A stretch of DNA of 64,000 nucleotides from assembly GCF_019925205.1 (NCBI RefSeq), contig NC_083565.1, positions 34,252,241-34,316,240 of the forward strand, read 5' to 3'. Below, piece after piece: positions 22,144 to 33,380 of this stretch (positions are counted from its first letter, which is position 1; each line of letters opens with the position of its first letter). The position numbers and the translations under genes are program-made. The DNA is from Metopolophium dirhodum. Taxonomy: Eukaryota > Arthropoda > Insecta > Hemiptera > Aphididae. Under the pieces are notes generated by a model that was not told where the DNA came from, did no database searches, and worked only from the letters and a program-made list of their open reading frames with translations.

Positions 22144-24361
22144 CAGGGCTTGAAACCGGTTTCAAAACCGGTATTAAATACCGGTAAATACCGATAAAAA
22201 TCGATATCAAAAACTAAATCAATATCGAAACCGAAAAAGATGAAAACCGGTATTCAAAACCCTAATAGAAATCAAAAAAATTAATAACCGATTTTCTTAA
22301 TCAAAACCGTAACCGAAAATTACGAAAACCAGTATTTGAAACCAAATTGAAAATCAAAATAATTTTAAAACGGTTTTCAAAACCGAAATCGGAACTGAAA
22401 ATCTATAATCAATACCGATTTTTAAAACTGAAAAGAATACCGAAAAACTAATACTTAAGTGAAAATCAGTACCTCTTGAAAAACCATTATCGTAATTTAA
22501 ATGTTAAGCAACTTCTCTGTTTATAATATTGTACTAATAAAAATATCCAGACTTCTAATCAGTGGTGGCTCATGGTATGGTGCACAGGAGCACGTGGACC
22601 ACCCAAAAAAATAAAAAAAATTATAAAAAAAAATTAGATTCATATGGTAACATATAATTGATTATTATGGACATGGTCTCAGGTCTGTAATAAATAAAAA
22701 CTTTTTGCAGTTTTTCATGTTGAGAAGTGTGTCTATGAACGATTAAATAATTCGGGAAGCACAAATTATTTGTGCTCCCGGCCGCCAAATAAATATTAGC
22801 TACATGCCTCGACACGTCGGTTAGTAATACATGGTAGTTTGGACCACATATTTTAATGTGTGCACTGAACCTATTTTGATCGTGTCGCGATGTCGCGTCG
22901 TTCGTCGAAACGATATTACTGTACATTACCCATTGATTGCGTTATTAATTATTATAATACATTATTTTGATATGCACCTATAACAAAATTAATATTTTTG
23001 GCATCTTACATAGGTATTTTATACATTTCTTGTGCACCACCACCTTAGGTGAACCTCACGAGCCGCCACTGCATCTAATTATTCAGTAGAAACACAAAAT
23101 AGCCAATAGTTAAACCTAATGTCTTCATTTAATTCTGGGGTCCCGGATTATTGTTATTAGGATAACACAATTTATTTTTTCCCAAAAAACGACATAGATA
23201 ACAATATTGAACACATCCATGCTCACTTTCGATTCGTCGCAACTCGGAATGGTAATCAAATTAGCATATACTATTGTTAATAATTAATTGTCACAACTCA
23301 CAATAATTTATAAGTTTGTAAACAAGTGAAAAAAAAAATGTTTCCCTCAGAAAGCAGCCTTGGCACCTTGTGTCAGAAATAAAATAGGTTATAACTTATT
23401 AGGATTGACACCTAGCAGCAGTATACCTTCACTCTTCAGTTTATCTCTAATTAACTCCGTATACCATCTGATTAAGGTCCTATACTCTCTGTTGTAGTGA
23501 AATCACCAAATAATATAAAGATAAAAGTCATACATATATTTTGGGCGATTGACGGCAACGTACTGTAGATTAGATTATATTATAACAATCAAATAACAAT
23601 AGTGCTGTAATCTCTGTATAAAAATAAAATGTCCAGCCGTCGCACATTGCCGTATGTTGAGCGAACTGTGTACTCACTACTCAATAGTCAATACTGTGTA
23701 GTATGTAATATATTGTATGCATTGAGCATTCGTTCATTCGTATATGATATCTGTATATAAGAAATAATTTAACAAAATCAGTATCCAGACAACATATTTT
23801 ATGGAATATTTTTCAATAAAATATTTTAGGAAAAAAAGTTTTTAGTTTTAATTTTAATTTGTTCAAAATATGTATGTGTATTGTGTTATTTACCCTCTAC
23901 CAAAGTGTTCGGTTCGACTTTAATAAAAGGTTGTCCATACAAAATATATATATTTAAATATTTTACATACAACAGTAATGACTAATGAAATGGTACCTAA
24001 GTATTGAAAACTATTTTGGTATCTAAAATATTGTTATATGCCATGCTAAGTAATAACTATCACTTATATAAATAATAAAACAAGAATATACTTGGTAGTT
24101 GGTACAACGGTTATGGTATGTAAAAGTAAATATCGGTTTTTAAACTGGAAACGACAAAAACCGAAAAAAGTTAAAATAAAAATCAATATTTATAACCCAA
24201 ATAGAAACTGGAAAAAATGTAAACCGTTTTATGCAACCGAAATTGAAACTGGAAAATCTGAAAACCGGTATTTAAAGACGAAATGGAAACCGATAAAATC
24301 AAAAACCGGTAACCAAAATCAAAACCCAAACCAAAATAAATCATTTCGGTTTCAAGCCCTG
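22144..24361. mobile_element. hAT element with perfect 8 bp target duplication
   Basis: Ends with CAGGGCTTGAAACCG (22144) and its inverse (ending 24361), flanked on both sides by ATTATAAC (22136-22143 and 24362-24369). Both subterminal regions (22150-22450 and 24120-24350) are dense in AAACCGGTAT/TACCGGT variants, likely transposase-binding repeats. No intact transposase is visible, so it is non-autonomous. It hosts a nested insertion at 22560-23071. The interior at 23080-24090 has no recognised gene. Confidence 0.92.
22560..23071. mobile_element. Nested hAT-type insertion, 512 bp
   Basis: Terminal repeats CAGTGGTGGCTC and, inverted, CAGTGGCGGCTC lie inside the 22144-24361 element. Flanking 8-mers are CTTCTAAT and CATCTAAT, a 7/8 match typical of an aged hAT target duplication. 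A minus-strand 101-codon frame (22621-22926) fills much of it. I do not recognise it; it may be a leftover of a transposase exon or chance. Confidence 0.85.
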
Positions 24362-24369
24362 ATTATAAC

Positions 24370-24889
24370 GACGATTGGGTCAATACGTCTTGTATTTTAC
24401 CTACCAATTGATGAATTTTATGGACTACAGTTGTCTTCAAATGTATTATAATATGTAACTGCACCGCAATTCATTAGTATTTGAAATAATAAATATTCAG
24501 TTATCACATAATTGAAATCTAAACAAATCTCCTCACTAAAGATTAAATACTGTCTGATTCAGGACCGTCTTCAAGTATGTCGTATCCATTCTTAATTAAC
24601 TATTATCTATAATCTTAAGTCGTGGTTATTACGATAATAAAACTAATCTAACCTTTTTTAATTTTTAGCCTCGCTTGTCTGTTAGTCAAGACGAATTGTA
24701 CACCCGTTCACTTATCCAAAGTCTCTAATATTAAAAACAATTGTTTCGAATGAGGAAACCGATAAAATAAAGTGAGCTTTGGCGAGCGTTGAAATAGATG
24801 CTCGTCGTACCAAAGTTAAATTTCAATAATCTTTTGGTGTTTTTTTATATATTAGGTGTCAATAAAAGGCAATAGTACGTTTTTACACT
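24370..24889. other. Unassigned spacer
   Basis: AT-rich, with no recognised gene, repeat end or RNA. Confidence 0.3.
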
Positions 24890-25288
24890 ACATGCAAGTA
24901 AGCAGCCATCAAGTGCTGGCAAGGAAAATGTATTGCGTGCTTGCAGGACACCTCAGGATATGCCGTGAGTGTTTGGCTGACGACTGTTGCGTTGCTCATA
25001 TTTGTGTTTAAAATATTCTCATATTTTGTTTTGTAGCTGTTGGATGTATGGAGAAACTTCAAAACTCGAACAGATGTTTGACAATACTGTAGAAAGAGTT
25101 AATGATGCTTCTGGTGCTAAAATGTATTCATTGTTGAACTTGATATTCTTTTATGAATATAAAACTTCTGAAGGTAGGTAAATATTTACAAACATTCAAT
25201 GGAATCAAATAAATTCTATCTTTTTATGTTTGTATTTTTCATAACTGGTTTCATAGCTGAAAAAAATTTGGAAGCTATGCATGAATGA
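24890..25288 (+). pseudogene. Possible three-exon gene fragment
   Basis: Exon A (to ~24963) reads SKQPSSAGKENVLRACRTPQ and ends at GCC/GTGAGT. Exon B (25037-25173) follows an acceptor TGTTTTGTAG and reads GETSKLEQMFDNTVERVNDA, ending at GAAG/GTAGGT. Exon C starts at 25257 after TTTCATAG and stops at TGA 25286-25288. The three join in phase, giving ~75 residues. The 5' start is not seen and a stop lies upstream of exon A, so it is a fragment or begins in an unseen exon. No family was recognised. The in-phase splice joins are the only support. Confidence 0.35.
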
Positions 25289-26978
25289 ATAGTTTTATTA
25301 GAACTATTGAAAGATTATCGATAAATAAAAACAATAGTTACTGCTTTAAGAAATCTGAATTTGTTTTTAAAGTTATTGCTTAACGAAACTACTCATCAAA
25401 TAACCAAATATGAGGTAATGCATTTTTCCTGGTATTTTAAGCTTAGTATATTATCAGGTGAACAGTCAAAAATTTATTTTATAGACATTTTTGTCCTGAG
25501 TAAATATATAGTTAAGACATATTATGGTGGTAACAATATTTTAAGTATTGTCCCAGGCATTCATAAATTGACTTGGACATATTTTGGTCACTTTGGTTTT
25601 AATATACCCATCTCCCTGAAAATCTGGAAATAAGACTTGTTTTAGCTAACGATTTTGTAATGTTTGCAATATTTGTATACTTGACGTGATTAATTATACA
25701 AATAATTATTTTTTAATTTAATTTTTCAATACAAATGTAACTATGATGTACATTAACAAGTTAATAAGTTAAAAGTTAAGTTAATTTTAATTTATTAACT
25801 TAACTTAATTTATTAGTTTGATGTTTTAATTAACTTAACTTCAGCTTAATTAATTTGTATCTATGATAACTTAAAATCATCTTATATTATTTGTAACGTT
25901 CCTAATTTAGTTAATTTTAAATTTTCAGAAATTTTTCAGAAAAATATTATTTATATCATATATATTATATGTTTGTAGAATATTACAAAAAATATTATCA
26001 GAAAAAAAGGTATATTTACGAAGAATTTTGTATATAATTTTATAAATAAAAACTAATATCAGTACTATGTCGTATTAATTAGGAAGTAATTAATAACGAT
26101 ATAGTGGTAATTATGTACCTAACACTAATTGTCCGTATATAAAGACTTCAATAGATACAAGCTCACGAAGCTATAATTTACAATGCCCATTTATTAGGTA
26201 CTCATTAGTTATTACTTATTATTTATTAATTTATTTTATAATAATTTTATTACAAAAATACCGATACTGGTGTATTATACATTTATACATTATTAGTTCA
26301 AACAGTTTTCATTCCTCGCTGACTCGCTCAGGTGCTTATATAATATAGGTGGGAATATTTTAAATTGTAAATTATTGACATAGGTCAGGCCACCGAAGCA
26401 ATATGTGCTGAGGCAACAATAATATTTTCTATATAACACCGCCGTGCGCGCAGGCACAGGGGCCCCGTTGTCGCTGAGTGATTCGGCGAGGACGTAGGTA
26501 CGGCGTGCGTGTGAAACGCCGATCGTCTTACGGGCTAGGTGATCTGAATTTGCTAAGTGTTTTATTTATGTTTGTTTCAATACAATAAAAGTGTTTCTGA
26601 CCTGAAAACCCTAGTTAAACATTATTTTAGTCATGCTTACGTTCTTACCTTTTATAGGAACAGCGCCGGGATATACGTACTATGTGTTAATGAAGTTTTA
26701 TTAAACTGAATAGTGACAAGGTATATTATGTAATCTTTGAGTCATTTAAACTAGATAGGAACGAACTGAGAATTGACAAGCGCATACCATCGTACATTCG
26801 TACCTCAACGAGTTAACATTGCCATTCTAATTAACTTTAGAGAGTGTCATTAACTAGAGAATACGAGGGTAAGGCGTATAGTTGGTTTACCGCGTATTGT
26901 CTAATACGAATGATACCACAGTACATATAAGGCCATTAAAATTAAAATGATAAACTTATGTATTATTACTATTTTATC

Positions 26979-27010
<32 letters not shown>

Positions 27011-28258
27011 TATAAACAGACACAAGTCCTAAAACAAAATATTACTAACATTGTGTGTGAAAAATAACAACATAATACAATAAGGTATAGTTTTTACTTA
27101 ATTAGAGATTGTGTATAATAATAAGACTTCAATAAATAAATGCTTAGATACAATATAATCACCAGTGCACAATGAAAAACCTTGGCCTTTTCTGGGTAAA
27201 TTATCATTATTATGATTGATGATTTTAATGTCCTAAAAAAACTTAAAAATCCCGTAAAATTCTAAATACCCTTCTAAGTTCACTTCATTAATTTTTATTT
27301 TTAATAATATCAGTATAAAGTCTAATACAAATTGTGTATAAATTATAATATATATTTTAAAATTTTAAAGGATTTGAAATTCTCAATAGTTTTCAAAAGC
27401 GTAGAGAAAAACAAAACAAAAATTAAGGAAAAACTGTAATTTTTACGCAAAATCGGTTTTTGACAAATTAGGTTTTGGTTTCTGATGTAACTCCAAAACA
27501 AAGAACCGTAGATACGTCATGCAATATTGAATTTTGAATGAATGTTTATATTAGCATTTTCTGTACACAGTCAAATTTCAAATTATATTGACATGTTTTG
27601 AGTGGATTAAGGACATTTTCAGTTTCCAATTTTTTTAGTTTTTTTGTTCGATAAATGTCAATTCAATTTATTCGTAATAAAAAAATTTTAACAAACGTTC
27701 GGGTTTTAATAACCGTTATTATTCGAGTTGATATTGGTTAATATAGGTGTTCAGTAGTCTAGAAAAACACAACTTTTGAAGTCTGAACCGAAAAAAAAAA
27801 AATTATAAATTCCTAACATGAATGCGCTAGGTATATTGTTATAGGCCAAACCTGGTTTATTTATGTACAGTAGGTACATTTTTCTAAGAAACTACAAGAA
27901 CTCAGACAATGGGAAATTAATTAGGTAGGTACCTATTTATTTACCACAAATTGCCAAGTCGACGGATATAAGTTAACTAAAATATATGACTGAAACGGTA
28001 TTTCCGAAAAACTGGTAAATATAGCCACGAATTACGATATTCGTTACTAGATTTTAATAATACTTAATTATTATATTATTGAGACCATGAATATCTGAAA
28101 TTAACTCCACCTTCAGAGAGACTATTGGCGTTGAAGAACGATTGACAGTTACATTAACAGATATAATATACCTAATATTTTTTATTTAAAATGGTGGGCA
28201 AATGAATACCACTTTGGCACCCTGCTATTGCTATACAGTTGGTAGGTTCCTAACGTGA
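25289..28258. other. Long AT-rich intergenic stretch
   Basis: No gene was recognised. It contains TAAGTTAA/TTAACTTAA repeats at 25760-25860, also seen at 41100-41250 next to a hAT-like end. It also contains a GC-rich patch at 26420-26550 and a (TTTA)n microsatellite at ~26973-27009. The rest is dispersed AT-rich repeat. Confidence 0.4.
26973..27009. repeat. (TTTA)n microsatellite
   Basis: About eight or nine tandem copies of the tetranucleotide TTTA (ATTT). Confidence 0.9.
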
Positions 28259-28461
28259 TCTTTGTTATGGTTATTGTGTTAAATTTTTATTTTATCAATG
28301 ATAAAAAAATAATTTTAAATACGAAAAACGATTCTTAACGAAGGCTGTCTGTCAAGCCTATATCACTAACAACTAACAACTAAGACAATAAGTATATTTT
28401 ATATTTTTGTGATTAAAAGAATTTAATAAAAAATTATTAATAGAGTAGTTAGATTGAATTA
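28259..28461. repeat. Direct repeat flanking an ORF, copy 1
   Basis: Starts TCTTTGTTATGGTTATTGTG and ends TTAGATTGAATTAT. It matches 29228-29368 plus 30109-30183, where the second copy is split by a MITE. It retains the uninterrupted (empty) target GACAATAAGTAT. Confidence 0.88.
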
Positions 28462-28492
28462 TATTTTAACCTGTACAATTGCTACAAACATC

Positions 28493-29212
28493 CTATCTAG
28501 GATGGCCAAAACTCAAATTAAAATTGTTTGTAAATACATAATGAAACTTAGAAATTGATGCCACAGGTTTTTCATTTTTAATTCTTTTTTCTTTCCAATG
28601 TTCCCACAAACTTTTTATGGACATTTCAAGCGGTAAATAACTCCTTCCAGTATCATTTCTAGCGTAGTGACTTTTTCGACACTTCATTTTCATGATAAAT
28701 GCTTTAATACTGTCAGTTACTTCCTCTGATTTTTCACTAAGTCTTGATCCACCTCTTCTTTCAGTAGGACTTTTTTGCTCTTTTTTGAATGTAGAAGTAA
28801 GTAGATTTAAACACCTTCGAGTGAATGATGTAACATTACTGAACACAGTAGCACAAACTGGAATGCTTTCACCGATAATACTTGGTAAATAATATTCCAC
28901 AACAGTTCGTTCTGCTATTGGTGTGCTATGCCTTCGAGTATCTTTTGCACGGTTCACAGCCACCATTGTCAGCACATATTTTACGTCAATTTTACTTTTA
29001 ATGGTTATGTTTTTTCTAAATGTGTTCATGTCCTCAAATGATAGATTATACACTTTACAAACACACTTTTTACTTTCTCCGGTATGCCCACAATCATTAA
29101 AAGTCCATTCTGCAGAAATTTTATTTTTCTGTAACTGTCTTAACTTTTTTTTATTAATAATGTTCCTTTTTTTTTCCGCCAATAACTTGCTGAACATTAT
29201 CAATATACTCAA
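28493..29212 (-). CDS. Uncharacterised transposon-type protein, 239 aa
   Basis: An intact minus-strand frame, Cys/Lys/Arg-rich. It contains CGHTGESKKCVCKVYNLSF near residue 45, a middle Ser/Arg-rich part, then IKAFIMKMKCRKSHYARND and GRSYLPLEMSIKSLWEHW. It ends at FNLSFGHPR. SHY-R-(D/S)...R-YLP followed by F-x-NLSFG-P is a pattern I know from a multi-copy, transposon-like gene family in arthropods of unknown activity. In that family a Cys pair and a longer C-terminal domain normally follow; here the frame stops directly after the pattern, so the copy is probably 3'-truncated. It sits between two direct repeats (28259-28461 and 29228-30183), suggesting it moved or was duplicated as a unit. Confidence 0.55.
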   Translation of the reverse strand: MSILIMFSKLLAEKKRNIINKKKLRQLQKNKISAEWTFNDCGHTGESKKCVCKVYNLSFEDMNTFRKNITIKSKIDVKYVLTMVAVNRAKDTRRHSTPIAERTVVEYYLPSIIGESIPVCATVFSNVTSFTRRCLNLLTSTFKKEQKSPTERRGGSRLSEKSEEVTDSIKAFIMKMKCRKSHYARNDTGRSYLPLEMSIKSLWEHWKEKRIKNEKPVASISKFHYVFTNNFNLSFGHPR

Positions 29213-29227
29213 GTTATCTCAAGTATA

Positions 29228-30183
29228 TCTTTGTTATGGTTATTGTGTTAAATTTTTATTTTATCAATGATAAAAAAATAATTTTAAATACGAAAAACGA
29301 TTCTTAACGAAGGCTGTCTGTCAAGCCTATATCAGTATATCACTAACAACTAACTACTAAGACACTAATGCCCGGTTGCACATACGACCAATAACTAGTT
29401 ATCGGTCCAATAACCAGGTTATCGAATCGATAACAATTTGACAGGTTGCACAAAGGATCAATAAGTTTTATCAATCCAATAAATATTGTGTTATCGGTTC
29501 GATAAGTTGTAGACCTGATTTCGGTTCGATAAATATTCAAAAGAGTTCTATAACTTTATTGATCTGATAATATCGAATTATTTTGTGATAACTGATAAGG
29601 TAATATTATTATTTGTCATATTTTAATTAAATATTTTTGAAACGAGTTCAATCTTATTTTCTGCTTCATCAGTGTTAGGTAAGTTACAGTTTGTCAGTTT
29701 ATAGTTTACTAATATCGAAGTCAATACGAATACCAGCGGGTAACTTCTCTACTTTGTCAAAGTAGTAATGTATTTATCATCATCATCATCATCATCATCG
29801 AATTCCGATGAAGAACATGAAGTGTTTGAAGTTTTGATAAACCTTCCTCGACCACGAGTTTATTGAATAAAGTATAAAAACGATAACAATTAACACTGAT
29901 AACATTAAAAATATATGATAGAATGATAATTTCTTGTAACCATGGTATCTAAACTATGGTTAGAGCACTAACCATTAAAATGTTAAAAAAATGTCTGTGC
30001 AACCGAACAACACTTTAAGGAACCAATAAAGTTATTTATCCGACTGTTTATTGGACCGTTATCACAGCTTATTGAACTGTTTTTATTGATCTTTTGTGCA
30101 ACCGGGCATAAGTATATTTTATATTTTTGTGATTAAAGGAATTTAATAAAAAAATATTAATAGAGTAGTTAGGTTGAATTATT
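29228..30183. repeat. Direct repeat, copy 2, split by a MITE
   Basis: Matches 28259-28461 up to GACACTAA at 29368, then resumes with TAAGTATATTTTATATTTTTG at 30109. The 740 bp between the halves is the MITE at 29369-30108. A short duplicated TATATCA occurs near 29330. Confidence 0.88.
29369..30108. mobile_element. PIF/Harbinger-type MITE, 740 bp
   Basis: Perfect 14 bp terminal inverted repeats TGCCCGGTTGCACA, with TAA duplicated on both sides (29366-29368 and 30109-30111). A 3 bp T-W-A target is typical of PIF/Harbinger. The empty site is present in the first direct-repeat copy at ~28405. The interior is non-coding with many TTATCG/GATAAC strings and an (ATC)n run near 29777-29800. Confidence 0.93.
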
Positions 30184-31452
30184 TTTTTCATATTATATTC
30201 AAATTCAATGTCCATTATAAAGTTCAGAATTGTACTTTCCGCAATGTGCACCTATGAGTTACGACCTACAGTGATTTGTGTACAATTAATAAGCGATTTT
30301 ACAATATTGTAGATATTACCTACCTACTGTGGTTCAGAAATATAACTTCAACGGATTTTAGTCTCCTAGTGCACTATAGCTATAATAATACAGGAGTGCA
30401 AATCCAAAACGTACTATTGCCAAAATCGACAAAATCGAGTTAGGTAATTATGGAAAAAATATCGATACATCGATTGGCGTCGCCAGAATAGATGAAAACG
30501 TACTATTTCCTGGTCAAATTTCTGATTCAAAATTACTGGTTAATCCAAAACTAACCTTTTCCATATATAAAAATGATATTTAGAAAATCAAAACGTACCT
30601 ACTTTTTCCGATTTTACGCCAAAACGTACTATTGCCCATGTTAAAAGAATAGGAACAAATCATTGACTATATCGAAACGTACTTTTTTTATGTTATGCCA
30701 AAACGTATATCTTTACCCGTGTTGTGCGTATACCTATATATAGGGAAGTAAAAATGTTATTCCAAAACGTACTAAAATTTAATTTTAAACATTTTAATTA
30801 AGTTTTAAATTAAATTAAAAATATAACTCTAAAATATTTAACACATTTGAATCGTTTTAAATATAAATAATACATTATTAAATAATTTTAAAAAAAAACT
30901 TTTTTCAAAATGATTTGTCTAGTTATTTATTAGCTGGTGTAAAAAAAATATGTAATAATATGTTCTGTATTTTAGCTTTTAGTGATTATACGTACCTAGT
31001 AGTGAATTGATCGATATAAATGTCTAACGATTATTTAAAAAATAAGTTTAATATAAATTAGCTTCGTCATAATGTTAATTAATTAAATTTTAGTTGGATA
31101 TTGTAGATTTTTTTTTCATTCAAACAAATTAAATATTTGTTCATACATTACACTAATAGGTACTCTCTTTATTGAAATTTTTACTTATTTGTTTATTCGT
31201 TGTTGCATATAAATTACAAAGTGACCATAATCCCAATCGAACGACGGGAATAATTGTAATATCAACGGCACACGTTAACTCGCTGACGAGAAATTTAGTA
31301 ATATTATTGCTGAACGCTTGGACATAAAACGAAATCGTATTCATAGCCGTGTCGGTATACAGCACATTTGCACAATAATATATAATAATATTATATTGAT
31401 ACACAAATACATATTTTGTTTTTATACAATGGTACCTATATAGTATATATAC
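30184..31452. other. AT-rich intergenic with repeated AACGTACT motif
   Basis: No gene was recognised. Between 30400 and 30780 the string CAAAACGTACTATTGCC or close variants recurs about seven times at irregular spacing. 30790-31150 is AT-rich with no feature. Confidence 0.5.
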
Positions 31453-31530
31453 CTGGCTGCATCCGAATTGCATGCCGTATCTTGGAGGGGTCTGTCCGAA
31501 TTTCATGCCGTCTCTTAGAGGGCTTTGTCC
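31453..31530. repeat. Two-copy ~35 bp tandem repeat
   Basis: TCCGAATTGCATGCCGTATC (to TTGGAGGGGTCTG) is followed at once by TCCGAATTTCATGCCGTCTC (to TTAGAGGGCTTTG). Confidence 0.7.
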
Positions 31531-32139
31531 TTTTAGACTTTCCTAATTTTTTTAAAAAAAAATGCATGTATAGAAACGCTCTTTTATGTACCTATGGTTG
31601 TTACAACTGTTTAGTGATTAGTTTCTAGATTGAAATATTTTTATATCCGTGTAAATATTTTCCCAAACAGTATCTATATTGGATTAATGTAGTGTATTGT
31701 GGTCTCGGTCTGTTTCACAGACATAGACATACGTATCGGTCACTTAAGTGTTTGCACTCGTGAGATTTTACACTGGTTAAAAAAAACCGTAAGTATACCA
31801 GAACAAAATACCTAAAATTTTCACAAGCTGTATTAATTAATTTTACAAAAGCGTGTTGACATATTTATTAATAATATTATCAAATAAAAACCAAATATTA
31901 TATAACATAATACATAATTTTATTTAAGTAAATTTACAGATACAATATACATTTTACACAATAAACAATTTAAATTTTACATAATATACATTTAACATTT
32001 TACATTTTACATAATATTCAATTTAAATTTTACATAATATACATTTTACATTTTACATAATATACATTTTAAAAGTAACAAAAGTATCACAAAAAAATTG
32101 GTACCCAAATGCTATCGTAATAAAACCATATTATAAGCC
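31531..32139. other. Spacer with ATTTTACATAATATACA tandem repeat
   Basis: 31926-32070 holds several imperfect copies of TTTACATAATATACATTTTA, just beyond the stop codon of the orphan gene at 32140. Nothing else was recognised. Confidence 0.55.
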
Positions 32140-32844
32140 CTATTCGTCTGCGCTGTCGATAGCCCCACAACAAAACATACACCTGACGAACCGCTTCGTT
32201 CGATTCCAAAGTGAACGGCGCGGACGTCTAGGCGTGACCGTTATTGTTACCGCCAGGTCTGTCCCCGCGTCACTGCTGGTTACCGTATCCGTTACTCCGG
32301 CTTCTACAGGTGGCAACAGCGACGAGACTGATAACGGCGTTTTGATGCAGCAGTCATCTTCTGCTGCGATGGCAGGTGGCATCAATGCCAAAACAGACGA
32401 TTCATCGTCGGCATGTGATGGCGAATCCGTCGAAACGGGCAACTCCGCGGACGTACCGAACAACAATTCAATTGCTGGAGCATCGCCCGAGGAATTTTCA
32501 CCACACACGGCCAGGAAACTAAGCAGGACATCGCTGCTAACCGACGGTTTCGGCATAATCGACCGGCGATCGTCGACAGCCGGTACCGTCAAGTCGGGCA
32601 TAGATCTCCAACCGCGGACCTCTGTAGGTGCTTCTGCTGCGGAATTTTCACGCGCGGCCACATTAGGTAAAGACACGGATCTCTTGTTCATCGGCAATAT
32701 ACGGAAAACACAACTCTCTATTGGTTTTGGTCGATTCGACCGAAGCTCGTCAAATACCATTTGCATCGCTTCAGTCTTTGATAGCAACTTGATATATTCT
32801 GACGACTTATTGATGTCTTGAGCGGCAATATTTGACATACTCAT
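32140..32844 (-). CDS. Orphan protein, 234 aa, intact
   Basis: A single uninterrupted frame with much higher GC than its surroundings. No family was recognised. The N-terminus (MSMSNIAAQDINKSSEYIKL) is helix-like. The middle is Ser/Pro/Ala/Asp-rich and probably disordered, with RGWRSMPDLTVP and acidic patches. The C-terminus is basic then Cys-rich (RRPRRSLWNRTKRF followed by VRCMFCCGAIDSADE), which could suit lipid modification or metal binding. There is no signal peptide or membrane segment. A TATA-like ATATAATATATT lies ~30-45 bp upstream of the ATG on the minus strand. The opposite strand also has a long frame (32234-32821), a side effect of high GC. I prefer the minus strand because its ends are cleaner and its composition is more protein-like. 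Presumably lineage-specific; function unknown. Confidence 0.6.
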   Translation of the reverse strand: MSMSNIAAQDINKSSEYIKLLSKTEAMQMVFDELRSNRPKPIESCVFRILPMNKRSVSLPNVAARENSAAEAPTEVRGWRSMPDLTVPAVDDRRSIMPKPSVSSDVLLSFLAVCGENSSGDAPAIELLFGTSAELPVSTDSPSHADDESSVLALMPPAIAAEDDCCIKTPLSVSSLLPPVEAGVTDTVTSSDAGTDLAVTITVTPRRPRRSLWNRTKRFVRCMFCCGAIDSADE

Positions 32845-33269
32845 ATATTGGATGATGTAGGTACGTGGAATAAATATATTATATGAAAATTCGATTTTAA
32901 CTTTTATACTGTATAGGTATTAGCAATTATTCGTGATGTTCGTAACAAATGAATATACTGATAATGTGATTACTGTGACAGAGACACGAACTATAGACTT
33001 TCCAAACACTTAATATGCACTTGGCAACAAGATGTTTGTTATTTTTGTAAATCTGAATATATCTAAATTGCTTAATATATATTATACGGTACAATAATTA
33101 TTTATTAAATTCTTATTTTTTAGTTATACCGCTCAAGTATAAACCTAAAAGTTATTTTATTATTGAGGGGGTGGGGGTGGTGGATGAGTTGGATTGGAAT
33201 TTGTTGATAATGGATTTCCGCCTATGCGACCTGCGTGTTTCTCGAAGGAAATTATTACATCCTATATGT
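32845..33269. other. Spacer upstream of the orphan gene
   Basis: AT-rich. Holds the TATA-like string near 32875-32890. No other feature. Confidence 0.3.
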
Positions 33270-33380
33270 CAGGGGTCACCAACTAATTTCTACAGGGGTC
33301 CAGGTTTAGGGGTCGGAGAACTGCGTTTACGAAATTATGGCGGTTTATCCGCAGAAAAAGAGGTATTATTATTGTGAACG
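33270..33380. mobile_element. hAT-like end fragment
   Basis: CAGGGGTCACCAACTAATTT begins at 33270. CAGGGGTC-x-CCAAC is a familiar hAT terminal repeat. No matching right end was found nearby, so only one end remains. Confidence 0.4.

Noticed and set aside
32234..32821. 195-codon plus-strand frame
   Set aside because: Lies entirely opposite the 234-codon minus frame; high GC favours both. The minus frame has cleaner ends, but the choice is not proven.
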